Source: Janibacter sp. A1S7 (GTDB taxonomy: Bacteria > Actinomycetota > Actinomycetes > Actinomycetales > Dermatophilaceae). From it: a DNA stretch of 64,000 nucleotides. Shown here in pieces: positions 45,259 to 54,774 of the stretch (within the stretch, counting starts at the first letter, position 1; the number at the start of each line of letters is the position of its first letter). The notes under the pieces were generated by a model. The model had not been told where the DNA came from. It did no database searches and saw nothing but the letters and a program-made list of their open reading frames with translations. The stretch lies in assembly GCF_037198315.1 (NCBI RefSeq), contig NZ_CP144913.1, positions 2,294,001 through 2,358,000 on the forward strand. Direction: 5' to 3'. A program made the translations under genes and the position numbers.

Positions 45259-48200
45259 TCAGCGGGACACCGAGCGCAGCGTGCGCAGCGCGACCGACAG
45301 CGCGGCCACACCGGGGTCGCTCAGTCGGCGGATGCCGGTGAGCTGGGTGTCGACGCGCTCCACGGCCTCGTCGTGCTCGTGGCGCCACGCCGTGTAGCGC
45401 TCCTGCGCGTCGGCGCCGTCCTGGTCGAGGACCGAGCGGGTCAGTGCCTGCAGGGTCGCGTAGAGGTCGTCCCGGAGCGCGGCCCGCGCCAGCGAGTCCC
45501 ACTGCTGCTCGCGGGGCAGGTGGGTGACCATCGTGAGCAACTCGTCGATGCCGAAGGACTCCGACAGCAGGAAGTACGTCTGGGCCACCTCGCGCGGCGT
45601 GCGACCGGAGTCGTGCGCCATGTCGATGATGTCCAGGAGGGCGAAGCTGTCCAGCAGCGAGGCCGTCGACCGGGCGAGGTCGTCGGGCACCCCGTCCTTG
45701 ACGAGCTCATCGGCCTTGTGCCGTAGACGGTCCGCCTGCGACCCGTCGAGGAAGGTCGGGACCATCGGCGCGAGCCGTGAGACCTCCGCGAACCGTTCGA
45801 TCTCCTCCGCCGGTTGCAGCCGTCCCGGACGGGAGGCGAGGAACCACCGCACCGAGCGATCCATGAGTCGACGGAACTCCAGGTACATGCGGGTCTGCAC
45901 CTGGGTGGGCACCACCGTGTCGAGGGTCTCGACGCGGGCGACGAAGTCGTCGAGCCCGAAGACCTCGCGGCTGACGAGGTAGGCGCGGGCGATCTGGACC
46001 GGCGTCGCACTCGTCTCCTCGACGGCGCGCTGGACGAAGGTGATCCCACCACGGTTGACGATGTCGTTCGCCACGGCCGTGATCACGATCTCCCGGCGAA
46101 GGGGGTGCCCCGCCAGGTCCTCGGCGAACCTGTCGTCCCGCAGCGGGCTGGGGAAGTAGTTGCGCAGCTGGCGCCCGGTGGCCGGGTCGTCCGGCAGGTC
46201 CGAGTCGAGCAGGTCCTCCTTGAGGGCCATCTTGGAGTAGGCGAGCAGCACCGCCAGCTCCGGCGAGGTCAGACCCCGGCCCTCCTCGAGGAGGTCCTTC
46301 ATCTCGGCGGTACTGGGCAGGAACTCCAACTCGCGGTCCAGATCGCCGCGATCGGTGAGCGAGGCCATGAGCCGCTCGTGCACGGTGATCATCGAGCCGC
46401 CCTGGGCACGCGCATTGCCCAGCAGGACGTTCTGCTCGTAGTTGTCGCGCAGCACCTGCTCGGCGACCTCGTCGGTCATCGACGCGAGCAGATCGACGCG
46501 GTCGTCATCGTCGAGGGCCCCCCGCCGGATGGCCTCACCGAGCAGGATCTTGATGTTGACCTCGCGGTCCGAGGTGTCCACACCGGCGGAGTTGTCCAGG
46601 GCGTCGGTGTTGATCCGCGCTCCTGCGTGGGCTGCCTCGATGCGACCGCGCTGGGTGGCCCCCAGATTGCCCCCTTCGCCGACCACCCGGGCACGAACCA
46701 TGGAGCCGGTGATGCGGATGGCGTCGTTGGCCCGGTCACCGACCGCCGCATCGGACTCCTGCGCGGACTTGATGTACGTGCCGATCCCGCCGTTCCACAG
46801 CAGGTCGACCGGTGCCTGCAGCACCGCGTGGATGAGCTCACTGGGGGTGAGGTCTCCGGGGCCGTCCAGTCCGAGCGCGCGGGCGGCCTGCTCGCTCACC
46901 GGCACCGACTTGGCGTTGCGGGACCAGACGCCGCCACCCTCGCTGATCAGGGACCGGTCGTAGTCGTCCCAGGTGCTGCGCGGGAGGGCGAAGAGGCGCT
47001 CGCGCTCGGCGAAGGAGGATGCGGCCACCGGATCGGGGTCGATGAACACGTGCATGTGGTTGAAGGCGGCGACGAGTCGGATGTGCGGTGACAGCAGCAT
47101 CCCGTTGCCGAAGACGTCGCCGGCCATGTCACCGACCCCGACGACGGTGAAGTCCTGCGTCTGGGTGTCGTGACCGAGCTCGCGGAAGTGTCGCTTGACC
47201 GACTCCCAGGCGCCGCGGGCGGTGATCCCCATCCCCTTGTGGTCGTAACCGACCGATCCGCCGGAGGCGAAGGCGTCGTCGAGCCAGAAGCCGTACTCAC
47301 GGGCGATCGAGTTGGCGAGGTCGGAGAAGGATGCGGTCCCCTTGTCGGCCGCCACGACGAGGTAGGAGTCGTCGCCGTCGTGCCGGACCACCGCCTTCGG
47401 CGGGACGATCTCGCCGTGGACGCGGTTGTCGGTGACGTCGAGCAGACCCGAGATGAAGCTGCGGTACGCCGAACGACCGGCCGCCAGCCAGGCATCTCGG
47501 TCGAGCGCAGGGTCGGGCAGCGCCTTGGCGAAGAACCCGCCCTTGCTCCCCGTCGGCACGATGACCGCGTTCTTGACCATCTGCGCCTTGACGAGCCCGA
47601 GCACCTCCGTGCGGAAGTCGTCGCGCCGGTCGCTCCACCGCAGTCCTCCTCGGGCCACCGCGCCGAACCGCAGGTGCACGCCCTCGACCTGGGGGCTGTG
47701 CACCCAGATCTCGAAGGCCGGGTGCGGCTTGGGCATGTCCGGGACCCGGGCCGGCTCGAGCTTGAAGGACATCCGCGGCAGGGGCGCGCCGACCTCGTCG
47801 GTGCTGAAGTAGTTGGTGCGCAGCACTGCGCGGACGAAGCCGCGGAAGGAGCGGATGATGCGGTCGTGCTCGAGCGAGGACACGTCCTCCAGTGCCGCAT
47901 CGATGCGGGTGCTGACCTCCGCCTCGGCTGCCTCGCGCTCATCTCCGGCGCTCGCGTCGAAGCGGCCCGGGTCGAACCGCGTCTCGAACAGCTCGACGAG
48001 ATCCCGCGCGACCTCCTGGTGCTCGACGAGCGCGGACTCGAGCGTGCGTTGCCCCCAGGAACTGCCCATCTGGCGCAGGTAGCGGGCGATCGCCCGGATC
48101 AGCGCGACCTGGCGCCAGGTCAGGCCGGCACGGATGACCAGCGCATTGAATCCGTCGGAGTCCGCACTGCCCGACTGGACGGCAGCGACCGTGGACTCGA

Positions 48201-50082
48201 CGAGGTCGCGCAGTCTGTCGTGGTCGTGCGCCTCCCACACCGCGGGGTCGTCGACGCGCAGCCTGAAGTCGTAGATGCCCGCGGTGACGCCGTCCTCGCG
48301 GGTGAGCTCATAGGGCTTCTCCTCGGTGACCTGGACGCCCAGGTCGCGGAAGATGGGCATGAGGTCATCCAGGATGAGCGCCTCGATGCTGAAGATCTTG
48401 AACCGGCGGACGGTGGGATCCGCGGCGTGCCCGTGGTTCGGGCGGGGGTTGTACAGCGCGCAGGCGAAGGGGGTCCCCCGCTCGAGCAGCGCGAGGTTCT
48501 TCAGGTCGGCCACGGCCTGGACGGAGTCGAAGTCCTCCTCGTAGTCGGCGGGAAAGCCGCCTGCCCACGGGGAGATCAACTGCTCGGCGACCTGTCGACC
48601 GACGAGCTCCTCCGCCTTGCGGGTGAGTCGCTCCTCCCACGTCAGGACTGCCCCGGTGATCGCCTCGTCCAGGTCGTCACGGGCCCGCCCCTCGGGCAGC
48701 CGGACCCCGTTGCTCCCCCGCAGGATGTAGTACAGCCGGGCCATCGGCTCCTCGGAGACGTGCGCGGTGAAGGTGACCTCGTCCGCGCCCGTGGCTTCGC
48801 ACAGCCGCTCCTCGACCCGGTGGCGAACCACGGTGGTGTAGCGGTCACGGGGCAGGTAGATCATCGCCGTGACGAACTGACCACCGGAGTCCAGCCGCAG
48901 GAAGGCGGCCGTACGCATGCGGTGGACCATCTGCTGGATGCGGGTGACCACCCGCAGCAGGTGCTCCACGGGGGCCTGGAAGAGCTCGTCACGAGGGAAG
49001 GTCTCGAACAGCCGTCGGGCGAAACCACCGGAGTGGCTGTTGCGGGACCACCCGGAGCGGTCGAGGACCGCCTGCACCTTGTCGGCGATGAGCGGGATCG
49101 TCAGCACCGAGCTGGTGTAGGCGGTGGACGAGAAGAGGCCGGCCAGCCGACGCTCCACGAGCGTGCCGTCCTCGTCGTGGACCCGCACGGCGATGAGGTC
49201 GGGATGGGTCACCCGGTGCACCGGGAGGACCGACCGCGACTTGCCGATCGACAGGCACGTGCCGGCAGCGGCCTGCTCGAGGGAGCCGCCGCCGAGCGGG
49301 GTGATCGACTCGGCGGTGGAGTCCTCTCGGAGCATGCCCAGCCCACTGCCCGGGATGGCGGTGATCGCGACCGAGCCGTCGGCGGAGATCTCGACCTCGT
49401 GGTCGCGGACACCGATGAAGGTGAAGTGGTGGTCGACGAGCCATCGGAGGAATTCTGCGGCCGCCTGCTGCGATGCGCTCGACCCCGGCCCGCGGCCCGC
49501 CTCGAGATCGGCCGCCAGCTCCAGAGTCGCCTCCTGCATCGGCTGCCAGTCCTCGACCGCCATCGCGACGGCGTCGATGACCTCGCGGACGCGCTCCTCG
49601 ACGACCGCGTGGTCGCACCGGTCGGCGAGCTCGATGCGGATCCACGACTCCTCGACCGCGTCGGCGCCGGCGTGGCCCCGTCTGGGATCCACGTCGAGGA
49701 CCTCGACCAGCGTTCCCTGCTCGTCACGACGGACCGTGAACTGCGGATGGAGCAGCAGGGCGACACCGATGCCCTGCCCCGCGAGCTCGCCCAGGACGGA
49801 GTCGACGAGGAAGGGACGATCAGCGGTGACGATGTGCAGGACACCGTCTGCGGCGCGGACGACGGTCTCCTCGGGCCGGCGCCGCAGGGCAGCGTCACGG
49901 TGGGCGCGCGCCATGGCGACCAGAGCCTCGGCCCCCCTCCCCTGCAGCTCGGTGGTGTCCCCGTGTCGCAGGTACCGCTCCACGAAGACCGGGTCGACTC
50001 CGGCTGAGGTGGCGGCCCGGTCGAGTGCTGCAGGATCTCCGAGCACGGCGTCAGGGGCGGAAGTGGCAGGCAGTTGAGCCAT
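45259..50082 (-). CDS. gdh: NAD-specific glutamate dehydrogenase, large 180-kDa type
   Basis: The 1607-residue protein has the length and layout of the GDH-180 family: an N-terminal ACT-like regulatory half and a C-terminal dehydrogenase half. The catalytic lysine segment is PTGSKGGFFAK. Further signatures are GVHLRFGAVARGGLRWSDR, TVVGVGDMAGDVFGNGML and VAAFNHMHVFIDPDP. It deaminates glutamate for carbon catabolism. ATG 50082 gives MAQLPATSAP; the frame continues upstream as shadow. An operon with pdtaS is possible (30-base gap). Confidence 0.95.
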   Translation of the reverse strand: MAQLPATSAPDAVLGDPAALDRAATSAGVDPVFVERYLRHGDTTELQGRGAEALVAMARAHRDAALRRRPEETVVRAADGVLHIVTADRPFLVDSVLGELAGQGIGVALLLHPQFTVRRDEQGTLVEVLDVDPRRGHAGADAVEESWIRIELADRCDHAVVEERVREVIDAVAMAVEDWQPMQEATLELAADLEAGRGPGSSASQQAAAEFLRWLVDHHFTFIGVRDHEVEISADGSVAITAIPGSGLGMLREDSTAESITPLGGGSLEQAAAGTCLSIGKSRSVLPVHRVTHPDLIAVRVHDEDGTLVERRLAGLFSSTAYTSSVLTIPLIADKVQAVLDRSGWSRNSHSGGFARRLFETFPRDELFQAPVEHLLRVVTRIQQMVHRMRTAAFLRLDSGGQFVTAMIYLPRDRYTTVVRHRVEERLCEATGADEVTFTAHVSEEPMARLYYILRGSNGVRLPEGRARDDLDEAITGAVLTWEERLTRKAEELVGRQVAEQLISPWAGGFPADYEEDFDSVQAVADLKNLALLERGTPFACALYNPRPNHGHAADPTVRRFKIFSIEALILDDLMPIFRDLGVQVTEEKPYELTREDGVTAGIYDFRLRVDDPAVWEAHDHDRLRDLVESTVAAVQSGSADSDGFNALVIRAGLTWRQVALIRAIARYLRQMGSSWGQRTLESALVEHQEVARDLVELFETRFDPGRFDASAGDEREAAEAEVSTRIDAALEDVSSLEHDRIIRSFRGFVRAVLRTNYFSTDEVGAPLPRMSFKLEPARVPDMPKPHPAFEIWVHSPQVEGVHLRFGAVARGGLRWSDRRDDFRTEVLGLVKAQMVKNAVIVPTGSKGGFFAKALPDPALDRDAWLAAGRSAYRSFISGLLDVTDNRVHGEIVPPKAVVRHDGDDSYLVVAADKGTASFSDLANSIAREYGFWLDDAFASGGSVGYDHKGMGITARGAWESVKRHFRELGHDTQTQDFTVVGVGDMAGDVFGNGMLLSPHIRLVAAFNHMHVFIDPDPVAASSFAERERLFALPRSTWDDYDRSLISEGGGVWSRNAKSVPVSEQAARALGLDGPGDLTPSELIHAVLQAPVDLLWNGGIGTYIKSAQESDAAVGDRANDAIRITGSMVRARVVGEGGNLGATQRGRIEAAHAGARINTDALDNSAGVDTSDREVNIKILLGEAIRRGALDDDDRVDLLASMTDEVAEQVLRDNYEQNVLLGNARAQGGSMITVHERLMASLTDRGDLDRELEFLPSTAEMKDLLEEGRGLTSPELAVLLAYSKMALKEDLLDSDLPDDPATGRQLRNYFPSPLRDDRFAEDLAGHPLRREIVITAVANDIVNRGGITFVQRAVEETSATPVQIARAYLVSREVFGLDDFVARVETLDTVVPTQVQTRMYLEFRRLMDRSVRWFLASRPGRLQPAEEIERFAEVSRLAPMVPTFLDGSQADRLRHKADELVKDGVPDDLARSTASLLDSFALLDIIDMAHDSGRTPREVAQTYFLLSESFGIDELLTMVTHLPREQQWDSLARAALRDDLYATLQALTRSVLDQDGADAQERYTAWRHEHDEAVERVDTQLTGIRRLSDPGVAALSVALRTLRSVSR

Positions 50083-50141
50083 GGATGGGCGTCCTCGTTC
50101 TGCGTCTCGCGGGTGATCGGGACGGCGTTGTCCCCAGGTCG

Positions 50142-50170
50142 AGCCTATCCCCAGCATGACGCGCGTCACA
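50142..50170 (-). promoter_or_regulatory. Putative gdh promoter with overlapping palindrome
   Basis: On the minus strand TGTGAC (50165-50170) and TAGGCT (50142-50147) are separated by 17 bases. A perfect 12-base palindrome TGACGCGCGTCA (50157-50168) overlaps the -35 and would suit a dimeric repressor. No regulator can be assigned. Confidence 0.4.
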
Positions 50171-50259
50171 GCCGGCCCGCCGTGGCCGAGGTGCCGGCCG
50201 GCGAGCCTGTGGACATGCCACCGCGTGGCCCCCACCCACGCCGCTACGCTGGCCGGACC

Positions 50260-50544
50260 ATGCCCCCTTCGCACCCGCGCCCGCAGGACGCCGCCACGCT
50301 CGTCGACGCGCTCACGGCGACCGGCGACCACTGCGCCGCCGACGGCGAGGAGCTGATCGACCACATGGTCACGGTCGGTGACCACACCACCCAGACCGCC
50401 CTGGAGACGACGATCGACGCCGCGGTCGACGTCCTGCGCGAGCTCTCCGCGACCTGCCGCGAGCTGGCACTGGCCCTGTCCGCCGATGCGGCGCCGGCCC
50501 ACCGCCCGGGTCGGGACACCGAGCGGGTGCAGCGGCCGCGATGA
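50260..50544 (+). CDS. Small helical protein, possible type VII secretion partner
   Basis: The 94-residue protein is all-helical in outlook (DAATLVDALTATGDHCAADG, then a heptad-like TALETTIDAAVDVLRELSATC). I do not recognise a family. Size and pairing recall WXG100/ESX partners, but it has no W-x-G. ATG 50260 chosen; the next gene overlaps its stop (ATGA). Located divergently from gdh. Confidence 0.6.
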   Translation: MPPSHPRPQDAATLVDALTATGDHCAADGEELIDHMVTVGDHTTQTALETTIDAAVDVLRELSATCRELALALSADAAPAHRPGRDTERVQRPR

Positions 50545-51062
50545 CCACCCCCTTGCTGGGCGACCCCGCCTCGATGAGCGCTTTGGGCGCCTCCCTGCGA
50601 CGCACCGCGGGCCACCTGGCCGCCGACGGCGAGGCCCTCGCCGGCGCCGTGACCGGGGCGACCCCCGGCTGGCCCGGACCGCGCTCGGTCCGGCTACGTC
50701 GACGCACCTCGACCACAGCCGAGCAGACCACTGCCGTCGCGAGCGCCCTGGACGAGGTCGGACGCTCACTGCAGACCGCCGCGACCGACCTGGCCGCAGC
50801 GATCGCCCGCCTGCGCGAGCTCGAGGACGCCGCTGCCACGATGGGACTCGAGGTCCGCGAGGGCGCGGTGACCAGGGGATGGGGCATCACCGGGGTCGCG
50901 GACGCCGCAGCCGCCCGCGAGGAGGATGGGCGACGCCACCGCCTCCAGGAGCAGGTCCACCAGACCATCACCGCCCTGGGCCGCCACCGTGCCCGGCTGG
51001 CCAAGGACCTCGCCCGCGGACAGGGGTTGCTGGCCCGCGCCGCCGACGAGCTTCGCCGCTGA
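50541..51062 (+). CDS. Helical protein with WXG-like motif, candidate type VII substrate
   Basis: The 173-residue protein has an N-terminal part (about 1-100) with the WXG100 layout: a helix (DPASMSALGASLRRTAGHL), a central Trp-Pro-Gly (GWPGPRS, about 43-49), and a second helix (STTAEQTTAVASALDEVG). A C-terminal coiled coil follows (about 120-173). The W-x-G and two-gene overlap suggest an ESX-type heterodimer, a possible client of the FHA-FtsK ATPase 9.5 kb away. No export signal YxxxD/E is clear. Confidence 0.62.
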   Translation: MTTPLLGDPASMSALGASLRRTAGHLAADGEALAGAVTGATPGWPGPRSVRLRRRTSTTAEQTTAVASALDEVGRSLQTAATDLAAAIARLRELEDAAATMGLEVREGAVTRGWGITGVADAAAAREEDGRRHRLQEQVHQTITALGRHRARLAKDLARGQGLLARAADELRR

Positions 51063-51096
51063 CACCCGGCCACCCCGACGGCGCTAGCGTGTCGCC

Positions 51097-51585
51097 ATGA
51101 GGATCTCGCGCACCACCCACTTCGACGCCACCGTCGACGACGTCTTCGCCGTCGTCGCCAGCGAGGACCACCAGCAGGCGAAGGTCGCGACCGAGCTGGG
51201 TCGCTCGAGCGCGGCGGTCACCGACCTGGGCGGTGGTCGTACCCGCGTGCGCACCGAGCGGGTGCTGCCCACGCGTGGCATGCCCGCGGCCGTCTCGTCC
51301 CTCGTCGGAGACACCCTGACGGTGACCGAGGAGCAGACGTGGCGACCGGTCGGTCCGGACGGCACCCGTAGTGCTGACCTCGGGATCCGGGTCGCCGGGG
51401 CACCGGTCCAGATGCGCGGCACGGTGACCCTCTCACCAGCGGGCGAAGGGAGCGACCTGGTCGTCACGGGCGACCTCACCTGCTCGGTGCCCATCCTGGG
51501 CAGGAAGATCGAGACCGCGGCGAAGCCGACGATCGAGGAGAGCTTCGACCACGAGGTGCGACTGCTCAGCGAGCGACTGCGCTGA
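51097..51585 (+). CDS. DUF2505 family protein (SRPBCC-like)
   Basis: The 162-residue protein starts FDATVDDVFAVVASEDHQQ and ends in an amphipathic helix (KPTIEESFDHEVRLLSERL), the DUF2505/START-like layout. It probably binds a hydrophobic ligand; function is unknown. Its 3' end overlaps the convergent minus-strand gene by 20 bases. Confidence 0.85.
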   Translation: MRISRTTHFDATVDDVFAVVASEDHQQAKVATELGRSSAAVTDLGGGRTRVRTERVLPTRGMPAAVSSLVGDTLTVTEEQTWRPVGPDGTRSADLGIRVAGAPVQMRGTVTLSPAGEGSDLVVTGDLTCSVPILGRKIETAAKPTIEESFDHEVRLLSERLR

Positions 51586-51961
51586 CCAGCCCGTCCAGCT
51601 CGGTGACGTCGTACCAGAGCAGGTCGTCGTACCCCGTCCCGATGTCGCCGCTGCCCTCCTCGACGTGGAACGAGACCACGTCACCCAGGCGCAACCGCTC
51701 GTCGCCGACCAGGAGCGCTCCGTCGCCGGCGTCCTCGCGCGGGCTCGCGTCCGCGGCGGCGACGACGCGACGGCCGGGTCCCAGGGCGCGGGCCGAATCC
51801 AACGCCTGGCACATGGCCTCGAACTCCAGGTCCTCCTCGTCGGCTGCCGGGTCGGCAGCGCGCAGGGCACTCGTCACGCCGTGCGCCTGCCGTGCCGGCA
51901 GATGAGCGGCCGCGCGGACCTCGGCGAGCTCGCCGACGAGCATCGGCAGGTAGACGCGCAT
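51566..51961 (-). CDS. Conserved hypothetical protein, acidic
   Basis: The 131-residue acidic cytoplasmic protein begins MRVYLPMLVGELAEVRAAA, a pattern I have seen in small actinobacterial proteins of unknown function. ATG 51961 overlaps the stop of the acyltransferase gene by one base (TGATG), so it is the second gene of that unit. No motif suggests an activity. Confidence 0.7.
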   Translation of the reverse strand: MRVYLPMLVGELAEVRAAAHLPARQAHGVTSALRAADPAADEEDLEFEAMCQALDSARALGPGRRVVAAADASPREDAGDGALLVGDERLRLGDVVSFHVEEGSGDIGTGYDDLLWYDVTELDGLVSAVAR

Positions 51962-53391
51962 CAGGAGGACCGTCCGGCTCCGGGAGTCGTGCGCAGCTCG
52001 GTCAGGGCGTCCTCGATGCACTGGGCGAGGAGCCCGAGGTCGGCCAGGGTCTCCCGATCGCCGTTGAGACCGAAGTACACCTTGCCGTCGTAGGACGTGA
52101 GGCCGACGGCCAGTCCCTGCTCACGGCCCAGCGGCATCACGGGGTAGGTCTCGCACAGCCGCGACCCCTCGACATGGAGCGCCTGCTGCGGGCCGGGGAC
52201 GTTGGTGATGACGAGGTTGAAGAGACGACGCGACATGGCGCTGCCCAGGCGGGCACCCAGACTGTGCAGGGTCGGAGGGGCGAAACCGCCGATCGAGACG
52301 AGCGAGCCCGCGTCGACACCTTCGGCCGACGCCGACTCGATCTGCTGGCGCATCGCGAAGGAAATCTGGTGCAGCCGCATCGAGGGGGCGTTCTCCCCGA
52401 TGGGCAGGTCGATGAAGCAGGCGGCCATGGCGGCATCGGTGAGCTGGTCACCGCTGCCGTCCACGATGCTCACCGGCACCATGGCGCGGACCGTGGCGGC
52501 GCCGGTCACGGGCAGACCACGTGTCTGCATCCAGGAGCGCAGCGCCCCGGTGACCGTGGCGAGGATGACGTCGTTGATCGTCACGTCGTCGACGTAGCGG
52601 CCTCGGGTCAGGCGGCTGCGCACCTGGCGGTAGTCGTCCAGATCGGTCTCGACCATCACGTACCGGCGGGCGGCTCCCACCGGGGCGTTGAGCGGGGAGC
52701 TCGGGGCGGGCCGGGCGCCGACCCTGGCCAGGGTCGAGACGACCCGACCGGTCGTCTCGACGGCCCGACGTCCGGTCTCGGTGACATCGCCCAGGCCCGA
52801 GCGCACCCCCTGCAGGACACGGGCGGGGTTGATGACCGAGCCGAGGACCGCATCGGCAACCAGTCGCAGGCCCGATGGCTCCGGATTCGGCTCCCCGGCG
52901 CGCTCGTCCACCGGCACCGCTTCGGGGTCGATGATCAGGTGGGCGAGGTCGACCGCGTGGATACCGTCGACCATCGCCTGGTGGGCCTTCGTGATGATGG
53001 CGAACGTGCCGTCGGCCATCCCCTCGACGAAGTACGCCTCCCACAGCGGCCGGTCCCGGTCGAGGGGACGGGCCATGATCCGGGCGACGAAGTCCTCGAG
53101 CTCGACCCGCGAGCCGGGAGCGGGCAGCGCCGACCGACGGACGTGGTAGGCCAGGTCGAAGTGGACGTCGTCGACCCACACGGGGTTGTCCAGCCGTGCG
53201 GGGACCGCTCGGATGCGCTGGCGGTATCGGGTGTGCCCCGCGATCCGGTCCCCGACCACTGCGATGAAACGGTCGTAGTCGAAACCCTCGGCCGGGGGCT
53301 GGAAGACCATGACGGAGCCGACGTGCATCGGCAGGGTCGGCTCCTCCACGTACAGGAAGGCCGCATCCAGGGCACCGAGTCTGTTCACCAC
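51961..53391 (-). CDS. WS/DGAT-family O-acyltransferase (atypical HQxxxDG motif)
   Basis: A 476-residue wax ester synthase/diacylglycerol acyltransferase homologue with the N-terminal LGALDAAFLYVEEPTLPMHVG and C-terminal FNLVITNVPGPQQAL signatures. The motif HHxxxDG reads HQAMVDG here, so the second, catalytic His is Gln. Activity as a triacylglycerol or wax ester synthase is therefore uncertain; it may be a different acyltransferase or non-catalytic. GTG start at 53391. Confidence 0.9.
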   Translation of the reverse strand: MVNRLGALDAAFLYVEEPTLPMHVGSVMVFQPPAEGFDYDRFIAVVGDRIAGHTRYRQRIRAVPARLDNPVWVDDVHFDLAYHVRRSALPAPGSRVELEDFVARIMARPLDRDRPLWEAYFVEGMADGTFAIITKAHQAMVDGIHAVDLAHLIIDPEAVPVDERAGEPNPEPSGLRLVADAVLGSVINPARVLQGVRSGLGDVTETGRRAVETTGRVVSTLARVGARPAPSSPLNAPVGAARRYVMVETDLDDYRQVRSRLTRGRYVDDVTINDVILATVTGALRSWMQTRGLPVTGAATVRAMVPVSIVDGSGDQLTDAAMAACFIDLPIGENAPSMRLHQISFAMRQQIESASAEGVDAGSLVSIGGFAPPTLHSLGARLGSAMSRRLFNLVITNVPGPQQALHVEGSRLCETYPVMPLGREQGLAVGLTSYDGKVYFGLNGDRETLADLGLLAQCIEDALTELRTTPGAGRSS

Positions 53392-53418
53392 GACGTCATG
53401 GTGACACGGACCGAACCA

Positions 53419-54774
53419 TCAGGCACCCCTCTGCGGGTGTGACCTCATCCGTGGGACTCGGGCTGCACGGGGTCGACGCCACCATCGTCGTGCCGGGCGT
53501 CGGGTCGGGGTGCGCCCGGTGAGGTGAGCGGCGACCTGACCGATCGTCAGCCGCAGCTCACTCTCGGGTGCGCACTCCATCAGGGTCTGCCCGGACAGCA
53601 GTGCGGCGTCCGTCGCGGCCGGGTCGTCGGGGAGGAAGGTCACGTCGTCGAGGCCGGCGAAGCGCTGCAGCGACTCCGCGATGCGGCGACGAGGGTCCGG
53701 ACCGACCGAAGAGGCTCGCACGCGGTTGACGACCGGTCGTGGTCGCGGTGCGGGCACCTGTCCCAGGGCCTCGACGGCCCGGACCATCCGCTGCAGACCG
53801 ATCGGGTCGGCAGCCCCGACGAGCAGCAGCTCGTCGGACGCGGCCAGCGCCGTCAGGGTCGTCGCGTTGCGTCGGGGAGCGAGGGTGTCGTAGCTCAGCT
53901 CCTCGTCGTCCTCGATGTTGAAGCCACAGTCGAGGACGATGACGGCAGCCAGTGACCTCGCGAGCTCGATGATCTGCTCGATCGCCGCGGGACGCACCTC
54001 GGTCCAGCGGCTGGCTGTCGGGATCCCGGTGAGCACCCGCAGGCCGGGAGCGGCCTCGACGGCCAGCCGGGCCAGCGACGGCACGTCCAGGGTGCCCAGC
54101 TCCGAGGCCCGGGCCGCAGCCGCCAGCCCAGGAGCCTCGTCGAGCACGCTGAGCAGCTGCGCCACCGAGGCGCCATAGGTGTCCATGTCCACGAGCAGGG
54201 CGGATGTCCCGCCGGCGGCCACCTCGCTCGCGAGGTTGACCGCCAGCGTGCTCCGTCCGGGCGCCCCCGTCGGGCCCCACACGGCGACGACGGTCCCGGG
54301 ACCCTCGTCCGGCGGGAGCGGGGCCTGCTCGTCCTCGACCTCCTGCTCGATACGCGAAGGCGTGTTCTCCCCGGCGACCGGCTCGCCCGGGTCGAGCGCG
54401 AGTCCGGGGATCGCGGTCATGATGGCGTCCGGGGACGTCAATGCCGCCACGAGCGCCTCCCGGGGCGTGCCGAGGTGGATGTGCTGCGGGATCCCCAGCT
54501 GTCGCAGCTGACGCTCCTGCTCCTCGCCCCCCTCGCGGCTCGCACCCACGACCCGGACCCCGTGGTCGGCCAGGTGGCTGAGCGCATCACGGTCCAGTCC
54601 GCGCAGCTCACCGGAGACGAGGGCGACATCGCCGTGACCGGCGGAGGCTGCGGCCAGCAGGTCGGCCAGATCGGCACAGCGCCGCCCCACCCCGACACCC
54701 GGGAGCCGGTCGACGATCTCGACCATGCGCCCTTCCCAGTCGGGATCCAGCGCCGTCAGGATCGTGGCACTCAC
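53419..54774 (-). CDS. CpaE/TadZ-like MinD-type ATPase
   Basis: The 451-residue protein has an N-terminal receiver-like domain (about 1-110) and a MinD/ParA-like ATPase domain with a deviant Walker A (WGPTGAPGRSTLAVNLA). The switch region includes LLVDMDTYGASVAQLL. The C-terminus is Arg-rich. It localises Tad pilus machinery (TadZ/CpaE; Ssd in mycobacteria, Rv3660c position). Here it lies 17 kb from tadA. GTG 54774 overlaps the SAF gene stop. Confidence 0.88.
   Translation of the reverse strand: MSATILTALDPDWEGRMVEIVDRLPGVGVGRRCADLADLLAAASAGHGDVALVSGELRGLDRDALSHLADHGVRVVGASREGGEEQERQLRQLGIPQHIHLGTPREALVAALTSPDAIMTAIPGLALDPGEPVAGENTPSRIEQEVEDEQAPLPPDEGPGTVVAVWGPTGAPGRSTLAVNLASEVAAGGTSALLVDMDTYGASVAQLLSVLDEAPGLAAAARASELGTLDVPSLARLAVEAAPGLRVLTGIPTASRWTEVRPAAIEQIIELARSLAAVIVLDCGFNIEDDEELSYDTLAPRRNATTLTALAASDELLLVGAADPIGLQRMVRAVEALGQVPAPRPRPVVNRVRASSVGPDPRRRIAESLQRFAGLDDVTFLPDDPAATDAALLSGQTLMECAPESELRLTIGQVAAHLTGRTPTRRPARRWWRRPRAARVPRMRSHPQRGA

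Noticed and set aside
47170..50007. 945-codon open frame antisense to NAD-GDH
   Set aside because: No domains, composition skewed to R, D, V and L as expected of a reverse-frame shadow.
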